The notes: generated by a model from the letters alone, not told the origin. Positions 44,800 to 55,500 are shown, counted from the first letter of the stretch. The stretch is DNA of 60,000 nucleotides from Takakia lepidozioides (GCA_030704615.1 CM060731.1:31870001-31930000), one strand, 5' to 3'. Numbers and translations are program-made.

Positions 44800-45080
44800 C
44801 ACTCAAGCCAGCTCTGGTCTGCCTCGCTTCGCTGGATCATTCAAGGAGGAAAATCCTAAGGTAGGCTCGAAGGCCTGGGAGACCATCTGGCATGCATGGT
44901 GTAAAGTCCACCCATATCTCTCGCAAATCCAATCCTTCCTCTTTTGAAGAGGTCATCCGTCAGCCCCTTTTTGGGAACTACAACCCTGCCGACGAGGTGT
45001 TGGTGCGATGTTCGGAATGTTGGGCCTTTTGGGAAGCAGTAGGTATCGACTCTAACCAATGTCACCGGGTGGTTGGTCAA
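44800..45080 (+). pseudogene. LINE reverse-transcriptase fragment (post-palm region), frameshifted
   Basis: One frame encodes AGSFKEENPKVGSKAWETIW then HAWCKVHPYLSQ (about 44830-44930). After a frame change, PSSFEEVIRQPLFGNYNPAD then LVRCSECWAFWEAVGI follows (about 44930-45045). A W..W-then-L-x-x-x-x-PSSFEEVIRQPLFGN pattern is reminiscent of the C-terminal part of plant LINE-type polymerases. Only about 80 codons survive. The assignment is by pattern memory and moderate. Confidence 0.45.
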
Positions 45081-45239
45081 CACATCTTGGGACCAAATCT
45101 GGCGGCTGACTTGCTGAGGCTGCTGATCAACTCTTCTCCTTCACCGTGCTCTCCATCCTTGCTCCCGTTCCTACTCTCCCCTGATCTCCTCTCGTGAATG
45201 ACCAAGCAGTGCTCTCCGTGAAGTGTGCTCCATGTCGCT

Positions 45240-45971
45240 GCTCTGTTTAATTTATCTGCAAGTTGTTCTAACCGCCTAACTAACTAACTGTCACCCAAGA
45301 AGTAAGCACGTTCCATCTGCAGATGTTGTTCCCACATAGTCGTTCCCTGCCAATGATAACCGTTCCCTATGTACGCTATGACGGGTTGTGCCAAACTATG
45401 TCGGGCTATGACTGTGCCGAGCTGTGGCTGGCTGTGTCGGACTGTGTCGGACTGTGACTGGCTGTGCGAAGCTGTGTCGAGTTGTGTCGTGTTGTGTCGG
45501 GCTGTGACTGGCTGTGCGAAGCTGTGTCGAGCTGTGATAGACTGTGACTAACTGTGACAGACTGTGTCGGGCTGTGTAAGACTGTGTATGGTTGTGACTG
45601 ACTGTGCAACCTTGTGTACCACTCCCTAAGCCTGTGTTGGTCTAAGTCTACCATCGTAAGTCTGCGCAAAAATTAAGGGTACCCCACAGAACCCGTAAAA
45701 CTGTCTAAGTCCCAGATAGCCCTCTAACATTACCCCTCCCCCTCTCAAAAAGCCGTGTCCTCACGGTTTACTGTTTAGGATCAGCAAACCTTTGTGAGCG
45801 AGCACCCTTCTGTCAGTGAGAGTCCTTTGGAGGGCTCTGTGTGCGAGCCCGAGCCCTGTCACTGGCTGATGGAGATAAATGGCGACTAGCTGGAACTGCC
45901 AACCCTGCGTTAGTTTGAGAAAGAGGTAAATGTTGTGGTATAGGAGATCCCCGTCGTCTTTTGTCTGCCAT
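45240..45971 (-). mobile_element. Possible LTR retrotransposon 3' portion (minus strand), interrupted by CACTA
   Basis: On the minus strand the sequence from 45971 reads toward lower coordinates as short coding-like frames, then a purine tract GAGAGGGGGAGGGG (about 45746-45733). TAA and TGTTAGAGGG (45729 downward) follow. A polypurine tract directly before TG is the hallmark of a 3' LTR start. The LTR would then contain the CTGTG minisatellite. Its far end was not located, so the left limit given here is a guess. The first CACTA copy appears inserted in the internal region, so the rest of this element would lie beyond the window. Confidence 0.35.
45368..45625 (+). repeat. CTGTG-based minisatellite
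   Basis: About 250 bp consist of 10-11-base units of the form gctgtgtcgg, actgtgactg or gctgtgcgaag. They are arranged in higher-order blocks: the block ctgtgactggctgtgcgaag occurs at about 45447 and 45503. It probably lies inside the LTR described next. Confidence 0.8.
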
Positions 45972-46014
45972 CACTACTAGAGAAACCGGTTTTTCCAACA
46001 CCACCCATAGTTCA
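45972..46014. repeat. CACTA terminal sequence of copy 1
   Basis: It begins CACTACTAGAGAAACCGG and runs on through ttttccaac and ccacccatagttca. It aligns with 50906-50948 with about two mismatches in the first 40 bases. The preceding three bases are cat, the expected half of its target duplication. Confidence 0.8.
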
Positions 46015-47279
46015 TACCTGGCACTTTGAACGGCTCCTCTTACACCCATGTGAGAGGAGGCAAGGTGTGATCTGGACCATTGTAGGAAAAGCCACATGGT
46101 GTTACAAATTTCACACTCAAATGACACCCATATGGTCAACGGATGTTGACCAAGAAAATTCATATGGGGCATTTGACATGAGTGTGAAATGAGTCATGGA
46201 GTGTGAGATGTCCTACAGGAATTTGGGGCAACTATATGGCGTGGCACATTGACCATCCAGGAGGAAGATGGATGGATGAAATGACTTCCACCTCTATTCA
46301 ACATGCCTTGGACGACATAACACATAGACTTTTGTTTAGAGAATTAAAAAGTTCAAAAATGTTATTAGGGTTATGGGGTATGCATGTAGAGGGTTGTGGG
46401 ACTTGTAGTTTTTCTTTGCCAGCTCGTTTAGAATCTGAATGCCCACCAGTGCAGGCCATCCCTTTAAGTTGATGCCAAAATGCATTTTCATCCAAACATC
46501 AAAGCTCTCAAAATAGACAACCTCAAGTAAAATGGGAAGGAGATCAGCAGAACCGAAAGGGCATAGAATTCTCTTCAATATTGAACACTGCCTACAACTA
46601 TTGGCTATAACTTGCCCTCTGTCCTGTCACATATAATTCCTCCGGGAACCAGCAATCCAAAAAGATGCACTGCTCATGCAGTTGACGACAATATCGTTAT
46701 GAGAATGTCACACTATAATCAACAATATACAACAATTGCTTTGAGAAGCTATAGATAAAACTACCACATGTCGCCTCAGAGATTTGTGAGCCCGGCAATG
46801 TCAATCCAATTTCTGTCTAGTCAACCATGACCCCTCACAATGAGACAGTCTAAAGTTGAGCTGAGCACGGATTTCAATCTCTACTAGTCCAACCGTACTA
46901 GAGAAATATCCAGTGATCCTCAGACAAGGTTTTCTTCGCCACCTTACAAAAATTGTTCCCAATGACTCCCTCCATGTCCACATTGTTGCTAGATGTCGAG
47001 AAGCTTGGACAAAGTGCCTTGCTCTTTGTGACTAGCTCCCTTTTTGAGACAGCAGGGTTTTTTTTTTTACGGATGTACTTCACTCACAACCGTCTTTTTT
47101 ACACTGCGTCCGGGATATCAATGATCACCCCAGCCTGAATTTTTCCCCACCCTATCGCTTGCCAGTGTTTTTTAACTAGTGCTTTTCAACTCGTCTGCTG
47201 AGGGCCTCACTTTCTCCCCTTCGCTGGTACATGTCAAAATCACTCCAAGAGCCATAGTGTTGGAAAACTGCCTTCGCAT
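46015..47279. other. CACTA copy 1 subterminal region, no gene called
   Basis: It is colinear with 50949-52283 of copy 2. It has gtgtgaaatgag/gtgtgagatg-type short repeats near 46180-46210 and a T-run at 47055. Minus-strand frames near 47083-46801 differ between copies by frameshifts, so no conserved second protein (a TNPA equivalent) can be supported here. The last part, 47230-47290, already reads on the minus strand as PPR sequence (GSIKDAKAVF). Confidence 0.6.
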
Positions 47280-48125
47280 CCTTGATGCTCCCACATTTGG
47301 CATACATGTCCACGAGGGCATTGTTCAGAATCACATCAAGTACAATTTCAGCTTTGACAATGAAGCCATGGACCTCTTCCCATTTTCCAGAACTGCCAGG
47401 CTTGCCCTTGATGCTCCCACATTTGGCATACATGTCCACGAGGGCATTGTACAATTCCAGCTTTGACAATGAAACCATGGCCCTCTTCCCATTTTCCAGA
47501 GCTGCCAGGCTTGCCCTTCATGCTCCCACATTTGGCATACATGTCCATGAGGGCATTGTTCAGAATCACATCAGGTACAATTCCAGCTTTGACAATGAAG
47601 CCATGGCCCTCTTCCCATTTTCCAGAGCTGCTAGGCTTGCCCTTCATGCTCCCACATTTGGCATACATGTCCACGAGGGCATTGTTCAAAATCACATCAG
47701 GTACAATTCCAGCTTTGACAATGAAACCATGGACCTCTTCCCTTTTTCCAGAGGTGCCAGGCTTGCCCTTGATGCTCCCACATTTGGCATACATGTCCAC
47801 GAGGGCATTGTTCAGAATCACATCAGGTACAATTCCAGCTTTGACAATGAAGCCATGGCCCTCTTCCCATTTTCCAGAGCTGCCAGGCTTGCCCTTGATG
47901 CTCCCACATTTGGCATACATGTCCACGAGGGCATTGTTCAGAATCACATCAGGTACAATTCCAGCTTTGACAATGAAACCATGGACCTCTTCCCATTTTC
48001 CAGAGCTGCCAGGCTTGCCCTTGATGCTCCCACATTTGGCATACATGTCCACGAGGGCATTGTTCAAAATCACATCAGGTACAATTCCAGCTTTGACAAT
48101 GAAACCATGGACCTGATCTTCCATT
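47280..48125 (-). repeat. PPR-derived tandem array in CACTA copy 1: 7 units of 126 bp
   Basis: The anchor cacatttgg occurs at 47292, 47418, 47527, 47653, 47779, 47905 and 48031. Five of the six spacings are exactly 126 bp and one is 109 because of a 17-bp deletion in the second unit. On the minus strand each unit translates as KAGIVPDVILNNALVDMYAK, then CGSIKGKPGSSGKWEEVHGF, then IV (42 codons). The VKAGIVPDV-to-CGSIK part is a PPR L/S junction. The GKPGSSGKWEE part is the PPR text ASLAALENGKE read out of frame, owing to a one-base loss compared with the PPR gene at 22090. Since 126 is a multiple of three, the array stays open for 292 codons on the minus strand and also for 288 on the plus strand. 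Whether anything is translated is unknown. Confidence 0.92.
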
Positions 48126-48594
48126 TTCACAGGCAATGTTGTGCTTGAAATGTGGCCGTCTTGGATGAATCTGGACCCACACTCTATCCCTGCTCCTTCA
48201 GCTATCCATGCCTCTGCACAAATCATGCATACATCCTTGCCTTGCTGGTAGCAGCTGACAATAACAGCCTACATTTGTTCTTGGAAACACCCAACTCAAC
48301 TTCTCACACTAGTTCCTATGCTCAATTGCATCCGCTACTCTCTGTAATCCAACAGGCATTCATCTTTTTGCCACAATTGGGCCACCATTGACTAGGGTCA
48401 GAAAAGTATTCATGCCACAGCTTCATGACTGTTTAGGGTTCACTGTCACAAATGAAAGTGTGTTTGTCAGAATTCTGCCCACCCCAACAGCTCAGTCACT
48501 CCCACCCATGCAAGGTACCATGCTGTATCAAGTCTAAACCCTGGAAAAATACATGCAATAGCAGAAACCAACTCTAGACCATAGCACAACTGGC
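48126..48594. other. CACTA copy 1 spacer between array and tnp2 3' end
   Basis: It matches 55860-56292 of copy 2 almost base for base. No reading frame is conserved between the two. It probably includes the tnp2 3' UTR. Confidence 0.6.
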
Positions 48595-50905
48595 CTAGTA
48601 CCTCCCATGTGGAGCTTGCCTCCGCCTTCTACCATTTCCCCTTTGCCTTGTAGGTGCATTCAAGTTGGCAATGCCCAATTCATCTGCCTCACTCAAAAGA
48701 ACACAAACAGCAGGCTCAGTCATGATGTTATGAGGAATTTCAGGAGGCACCATGCCTACATAAGTGTCTCCCTCACCCAGTGCCACTTTTGTAATATCGT
48801 GAACCACTCGTCGGGATCGAGGGTCCTTGTGAAGGACCACCTTCCAGTTCCCTCGTGAACTTTTTTCATCCGAGAAAAAAACTTGCTCCACCTGACTAGG
48901 GAATGTCCAGGGCTGCTCCATCCGAGGTAACATGCGACTGAAGTCAACCAAGAGAAAGCCATAATCATCTCGTTTCATGGTGGCATTCCGGCCCACCATG
49001 TGTGACCTCACCCATCTACACAAGAACAGAATTGGGCGAAGAATTCCGTAATCCAGTTGAATTGTTTCTCTTACAACACCCACATATTCCAATTGGGATA
49101 ACACTCGTCTGGACATACCTCCACTGTTTTCGCTTTCCTGATGGAATACTTGAGCAACTCCAGAATCAAATGTCACCGTGTCTGTGGCGCCAGTCCCATC
49201 ACGTATTGCTCGAAAGTGATTGCCGTAAGCATACGTGGACTTGAGGCCCAAGGACTGTACTGCTGGTGGTATACATAAATGGCATATGTCCAAATCATAG
49301 GACTCGCCTGAACTCACCTTGCGTTGGACAACACCTTCAATCCATTCATGGAATGGAGCCAGTAAGCGCATATCTGTTGGGTATGGAATTTCTCCATTGT
49401 GGTGGTCCTGGTCTTGTCCACAAAGGAATGTTGTTCTGAACTCAGTGCGGGATGCTTCTATGAGTGCCATCTCCTCTTCATAGGCCCTGTCCAAATGAGA
49501 ATTGCAAATTAGGATTACAGCTTATACCATTGGCAGAAATGAAACACACAGGATATGATAAGCAACATACTCAAGGAATGGTTTCATGCAATCTGTGTTG
49601 TGCAAAATATAATCGTGTGCACTGTCTCATTCTTGAATGGTGAGGACTCGTACACTTCCCAATCCTTGAACCACCTCCCCACTAACTGAGTCTTCTTCAT
49701 TGGAGTCCCACACCCTTCGGCTTGTAGCATGAAATTCAGCCATATACTCAGTTAGAAACCCTAGGGCCTCATCCAAAGCATACCCTTCCGCCATGCTCCC
49801 TTCAGGTCGGCTCATATTCCTTACATAGCCTTTTAATGTCTTCATATACCGTTCCATAGGATACATCCAACGGCTAGACACAGGACCACACACCTCCAAT
49901 TCGTCCACAAGGTGTACAAGCAAGTGAGTCATGACATCAAAAAATGACGGAGGGAATTCTTTCTCCAGCAGACACATAGTGATTGTAACATCTTCTTTTA
50001 AGGCCGGTAGCTCAGCTTGATTAATGGTCTTCGCACACATTTTTCGGAAGACTCGAGAAATCCTCATAATTGCCATCGGTGGACCCTTTCCCAATACCCC
50101 TCGAATGCAAAGAGGTAAAATCTGCTGCATCATTACATGATAGTCATGGGTTTTCATCATAGACAGTTTATTGTCAGCCACATGTTTCTGGAATGTGGCA
50201 GCATAACCTGTGGGGGCCTTTACTGCAGCCAACGTTTCCAAAAACAGCACCTTCTCATCTTCAGTAAGAACATATGGGGCCAAAGGCTTCACCAACTTGT
50301 TCGGTTGAGAGGGATGGGGTCTCAACCACAAGTGTTCACGAATGACAATTAGTTTCATATCCTTCCTAGATGTGGCTGTGTCCTTCTCCCCAAGAATGGT
50401 TCTCAGCACATTCTCACACAAAAAAAAATCACAATGCATTACATCCAGTGTGTATCGGATGAGTACGTCTTTCCAGTATGGCAATTGGTTCAAAACAGTG
50501 ACCCGTTTCATGCCATGTTCCTTTGAAGGGTCCTCTTCTCCCCCCTCAGCCCCTCCCATTGCGAGATACAACTCTCTGGTTGTAGCCCGGTCAAATTGCT
50601 CACTTGCAGTGACCACCATAGGAGCTTCTCTATGTTCCACATGTCCATTAAAGTGGGATGAGTTATTCCTGTAGGGATGAACAGCAGGCAAGTATCTCCT
50701 ATGACCAAGATACAAAACCTTTTTGCATGCCTTGGAGTACCTGGAATCAACATTAGGGCCGCAAGCTGGGCAGGCCTTGTATCCCCCGTGTGCGCATCCT
50801 GCTAGCAACCCATAAGCTGGAAAGTCGTGGATTGACCACATCAAGATGGCCCTCATGCGAAATGACTGCTGCCCCACTGGTATGCTTCCATCCAATGCCT
50901 CCACA
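48595..50905 (-). pseudogene. tnp2: CACTA transposase tnp2, copy 1: 5'-truncated, with nonsense mutation
   Basis: The tnp2 protein is the catalytic transposase of En/Spm-type elements. Exon A (50905-49571) begins within the Transposase_21 region: FRMRAILMWSIHDFPAYGLL, then YKACPACGPNVDSRYSKACK, then LGHRRYLPAVHPYRN. It runs on through a DUF4218-like domain (LPLCIRGVLGKGPPMAIMRI, FFDVMTHLLVHLVDELE, WMYPMERYMKTLKGYVRN). An 84-bp intron (49570-49487, GTATGT...GGACAG) separates exon B, a DUF4216-like domain (YVGVVRETIQLDYG, ILFLCRWVRSH, DDYGFLLVDFSRM), ending at 48595. Everything upstream of codon M-E-A-L-D-G is lost to the insertion of copy 2. A TGA at about 49625 replaces the CGA (Arg) still present in copy 2, a CpG transition. 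Otherwise the frame is open over 425 codons. Confidence 0.9.
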
Positions 50906-50948
50906 CACTACTACAGAAACCGGTTTTTCCAACTCCACCCATAGTTCA
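50906..50948. repeat. CACTA terminal sequence of copy 2
   Basis: CACTACTACAGAAACCGG followed by ttttccaact and ccacccatagttca. The inverted partner should lie beyond position 60000. Confidence 0.8.
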
Positions 50949-52283
50949 CACCTGGCACTTTGAACAGCTCCTCTTACACCCATTTGAGAGGAGGCAAGGT
51001 GTGATCTGGACCATTGTAGGAAAAGCCACATGGTGTTACAAATTTCACACTCGAATGACACCCATACGGTCAATGGGTGTTGACCAAGATAATGCATATG
51101 GGGCATTTGACATGAGTGTGAAATGAGTCATGGAGTGTGAGGTTAGTGTGAGATGTCCTATAGGAATTTGGGGCAACTATATGGCATGGCACATTGACCA
51201 TCCAGGTGGAAGATAGATGGATGAAATGACTTCCACCTCTATTCAACATGCCTTGGACGACATAACACATAGACTTTTGTTTAGAGAATTAAAAAGTTCA
51301 AAAAGGTTATTAGGGTTATGGGGTCTGCATGTAGAGGGCTGTGGAACTTGTAGTTTTTCTTTGCCAGCTCATTTAGAATGTGAATGCCCACCAGTGCAGG
51401 CCATCCATTTAAGTTGATGCCAAAATGCATTTTCATCCAAACATCAAAGCTCTCAAAATAGACAACCTCAAGTAAAATGAGAAGGAGATCGGCAGAACCG
51501 AAAGGGCATAGAATTCTCTTCAATATTGAACACTGCCTGCAACTATTGGCTATAACTTGCCCTCTGTCCTGTCACATATAATTCCTTCGGGAACCAGCAA
51601 TCCAAAAAGATGCACTGCTCATGCAGTTGACGACAATATCGTTATGAGAATGTCACACTATAATCAACAATGTACAACAATTGCTTTGAGAAGCTATAGA
51701 TAAAACTACCACATGTCGTCTCAAAGATTTGTGAGCGCCAAAAATGTCAATCCCATTTCTGTCCAGTCAACCTTGACACGCAATTCAGGACACGCAGCGG
51801 AGAGGGCGTAGGCGCATGTGCACATCAACCCTAGGCCCCTCACAATGAGACAGTCTAAAGCTGAGCTGAGCACGAATTTCAATCTCTACTAGTCCAACCG
51901 TACTAGAGAAATATCCAGTGATCCTTAGACAAGGCTTTCTTCGCCACCTTACAAAAATTGTTCCCAATGACTCCCTCCCTGTCCACATTGTTGCTTGATG
52001 TCGAGAAGCTTGGACAAAGTGCCTTGCTCTTTGTGACTGGCTCCCTTTTTGAGACAGCAGGGTTTTTTTTTTACGGGTGTACTTCACTCACAACCGTCTT
52101 TTTTACACTGCGTCCGGGATATCAATGATCGCCCCAGCCTGAATTTTGCCCCACCCTATCGCTTGCCAGTGTTTTTTAACTAGTGCTTTTCAACTCGTCT
52201 GCTGAGGGCCCCACTTTCTCCCCTCTACTGGTACATGTCAAAATCACTCCAAGAGCCATAGTGTTGGAAAACTGCCTTCGCAT

Positions 52284-54775
52284 CCTTGATGCTCCCACAT
52301 TTGGCATACATGTCCACGAGGGCATTGTTCAGAATCACAATCAGGTACAATTCCAGCTTTGACAATGAAACCATGGACCTGATCTTCCCTTTTCCAGAGC
52401 TGGCAAGCTTGCCCTTGATGCTCCCATATTTGGCATACATGTCCACGAGGGCATTGTTCAGAATCACCTCAGGTACAATTCCAGCTTTGACAATGAAACC
52501 ATGGACCCCTTCCCTTTTCCAGAGCTGCCAGGCTTGCCCTTCATGCTGACACATTTGGCATACATGTCCACGAGGGCATTGTCCATAATCACATCAGGTA
52601 TAAATCCAGCTTTGACAATGAAACCATGGACCTCTTCCCTTTTCCAGAGCTACCAGGCTTGCCCTTGATGCTCCCACATTTGGCATACATGTCCACGAGG
52701 GCATTGTCCAGAATCACAATCAGGTACAATTCCAGCTTTGACAATGAAACCATGGACCTGATCTTCCCTTTTCCAGAGCTGGTAGGCTTGCCATTGATGC
52801 TCCCACGTTTGGCATACATGTCCACGAGGGCATTGTCCAGAATCACAATCAGGTACAATGCAAGCTTTGACAATGAAACCATAGACCTGATCTTCCATTT
52901 TCCAGAGCTGGCAGGCTTGCCCTTGATGCTCCCACATTTGGCGTACATGTCCACGAGGGCATTGTTCAGAATCACATCAGGTACAATTCCAGCTTTGACA
53001 ATGAAACCATGGACCTCTTCCCTTTTCCAGAGCTGCCAGGCTTGCCCTTCATGTTGACACATTTGGCATACATGTCCACGAGGGCATTGTCCAGAATCAC
53101 ATCAGGTATAATTCCAGCTTTGACAATGAAACCATGGACCTCTTCCCTTTTCCAGAGCTACCAGGCTTGCCCTTGATGCTCCCACAATTGGCATACGTGT
53201 CCACGAGGGCATTGTCCATAATCACAATCAGGCACAACTCCAGCTTTGACAATGAAACCATGGACCTGATCGGAACCTTTTCCAGAGCTGGCAGGCTTGC
53301 CATGGATGCTCCCACGTTTGGCATACATGTCCACGAGGGCATTGTCCAGAATCACAATCAGGTACAATTCCAGCTTTGACAATGAAACCATAGAGCTGAT
53401 CTTCCCTTTTCCAGAGCTGCCAGGCTTGCCCTTGATGCTCCCACATTTGGCGTACATGTCCACGAGGGCTTTGTTTAGAATCACATCAAGTACAATTCCA
53501 GCTTTGACAATGAAACCATGGACCCCTTCCCTTTTCCAGAGCTGCCAGGCTTGCCCTTCATGTTGACACATTTGGCATACATGTCCACGAGGGCATTGTC
53601 CAGAATCACATCAGGTATAATTCCAGCTTTGACAATGAAACCATGGACCTCTTCCTTTTTCCAGAGCTGGCAAGCTTGCCCTTGATGCTCCCACATTTGG
53701 CATACATGTCCACGAGGGCATTGTCCAGAATCACAATCAGGTACAATTCCAGCTTTGACAATGAAACCATGGACCTGATCGGAATCTTTTCCAGAGCTGG
53801 CAGGCTTGCCATTGATGCTCCCACGTTTGGCATACATGTCCACAAGGGCATTGTCCAGAATCACAATCATGTACAATGTAAGCTTTGACAATGAAACCAT
53901 AGAGCTGATCTTCCCTTTTCCAGAGCTGGCAGGCTTGCCCTTCATGCTCCCACATTTGGCATACATGTCCACGAGGGCATTGTCCAGAATCACAATCAGG
54001 TACAATTCCAGCTTAGACAATGAAACCACGGACCTGATCTTCCCTTTTCCAGAGCTGGCAGGCTTGCCCTTGATGCTCCCACATTTGGTATCCCTAAAGC
54101 ATGGACCTAATCTTCCCTTTTCCAGAGCTGCCAGGCTTGCCCTTCATGCTAACACATTTGTCATACATGTCCACGAGGGCATTGTCCAGAATCACATCAG
54201 GTACAATTCCAGCTTTGACAATGAAACCATGGACCCGATCTTCCCTTTTCCAAAGCTGCCAGGCTTGCCCTTCATGCTGAAACATTTGGCATAAATGTCC
54301 ACGAGGGCATTGTCTCGAATCACATCAGGTATAATTCTAGCTTTGACAATGAAACCATGGACCTCTTCCCTTTTCCAAAGCTGCCAGGCTTGCCCTTGAT
54401 GCTCCCACATTTGGCATACTTGACCATGAGGGCATTGTCCACAATCACAATCAGGTACAATTCCAGCTTTGACAATGAAACCATGGACCTGATCTTCCCT
54501 TTTCCAGAGTTGGCAGGCTTGCCCTTGATGCTCCCACATTTGGCATACATATCCACAAGGGCATTGTTCAGAATCACATCAGGTACAATTTCAGCTTAGA
54601 CAATGAAACCATGGACCTGATCTTCCCTTTTCCAGAGCTGCCAGGCTTGCCCTTGATGCTCCCACGTTTGGCATACATGTCCACGAGGGCATTGTTCAGA
54701 ATCACGTCAAATACAATTCCAGCTTTGACAATGAAACCATGGACCTCTTCCCTTTTCCAGAGCTGCCAGGCTTGC
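52284..54775 (-). repeat. PPR-derived tandem array in CACTA copy 2: about 20 units of 123-131 bp
   Basis: The anchor gtccacgagggc (or a close variant) recurs about every 126 bp at roughly 52312, 52440, 52567, 52691, 52819, 52948, 53073, 53199, 53326, 53456, 53582, 53708, 53838, 53966, 54168, 54296, 54422, 54548 and 54676. One further broken unit lies near 54085. Small indels (aatcacaatcagg against aatcacatcagg, gatctt against ctctt) make unit length vary and break the frame, so only stretches of 70-180 codons stay open. Higher-order structure is visible: blocks of about 4 units around 52590-53060, 53100-53570 and 53600-54030 share the same order of variants, including a gatcggaa-type unit at 53268 and 53777. 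Confidence 0.9.
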
Positions 54776-55500
54776 ACACGCGCTGCAAACGCACACAAAT
54801 GTGTTGTGGTCGGGCTTCATCCCTTCCCCCATCATTTGGTCATGATAGGTCTCCAAAGGCTCCATCCCACTTCACTGCTGTGCACATCCTGCAAGCATCG
54901 CGCTCCACGACACCACATCTTGTTCAGCCATAGTGTTGAACACTCCCTCCGCATCCTCAATGCTCTCACATATATTTGGCATACATGTCCACGAGGGCAT
55001 TGTTCAGAATCGCATCTGTTACAATTCCAGCTTTGGTGATGCAACCATGCACCACTTTGCCCTTTTGCAGGGCTGCCAGACTTGCACGCGCACTACAAAC
55101 GCACAATCTTGTTCAGCCATAGTGTTGAACACTCCTTTCGCATCCTCAATGCTCCCACATTTGGCATACATGTGTCCACCAGAGCAGTCATGTTCAGGAT
55201 GACATCTGGTACAATTGCAAATTGCCACGATGGATCTCTTTGCCCTTTTCCAGGGCTGCCAGGCTCCCACACTCACTGCCAACACACACAAATGTTATGT
55301 GGTCGGGCTTCACCCTTCCCCCATCATTTGCTCATAGGTCTCCAAAGCCTCCATCCCATGCCCCTCCAAGCATCGCACTCCACGACACCACATCTCGTTT
55401 AGCCATAGTGTTGAACACTCCCTTGGCATCCTCGATGCACCCACATTTGGCATATATTACCACCAGGGCAGTGTTCAAAATGACATCTGATAATCTGCCA
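54776..55500 (-). pseudogene. Captured PPR gene fragment, ancestral to the array, in CACTA copy 2
   Basis: Read on the minus strand from 55480, broken frames give YAKCGCIEDAKGVFNTMAKR, then DVVSWSAM, a part rich in gaggctttggagacctatga-type codons, then LAALEKGKEIH. Two more cycles follow down to about 54780 (CGSIEDAKGVFNTMAEQ near 55140; a Y-A-K-type segment near 54980). This is normal PLS-class PPR order with 35-codon motifs, unlike the 42-codon units of the array next to it. It therefore looks like the source from which the 126-bp unit was amplified. Copy 1 lacks this block. Its DNA is close to the PPR pseudogene at 21561-23172, though that need not be the donor. Confidence 0.75.

Larger units (their letters stand above)
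45972..50905 (-). mobile_element. CACTA transposon, copy 1 (truncated by nested copy 2)
   Basis: The left end at 45972 is CACTACTAGAGAAACCGG, the CACTA-type terminus, about 40 bp of which match the start of copy 2. In element orientation, right to left here, it carries a tnp2 transposase gene (50905-48595), a spacer, a 7-unit PPR-derived array (about 48125-47280) and a subterminal region to 45972. Homology to copy 2 is very high throughout. By eye only scattered substitutions, an indel of about 57 bp (present at 51779-51836 only) and a missing block of about 1 kb beside the array separate them. The 5' half of the element should continue beyond the far end of copy 2, outside the window. CACTA elements are cut-and-paste DNA transposons that make 3-bp duplications. 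Confidence 0.88.

Noticed and set aside
47282-48148. Plus-strand 288-codon frame across the first array as a gene
   Set aside because: It is antisense to recognisable PPR sequence and open only because the unit is 126 bp without stops. The family signal is on the minus strand.
47280-54775. CRISPR-like array
   Set aside because: Units are contiguous 126-bp repeats with no unique spacers, made of PPR coding sequence, in a plant nuclear setting.
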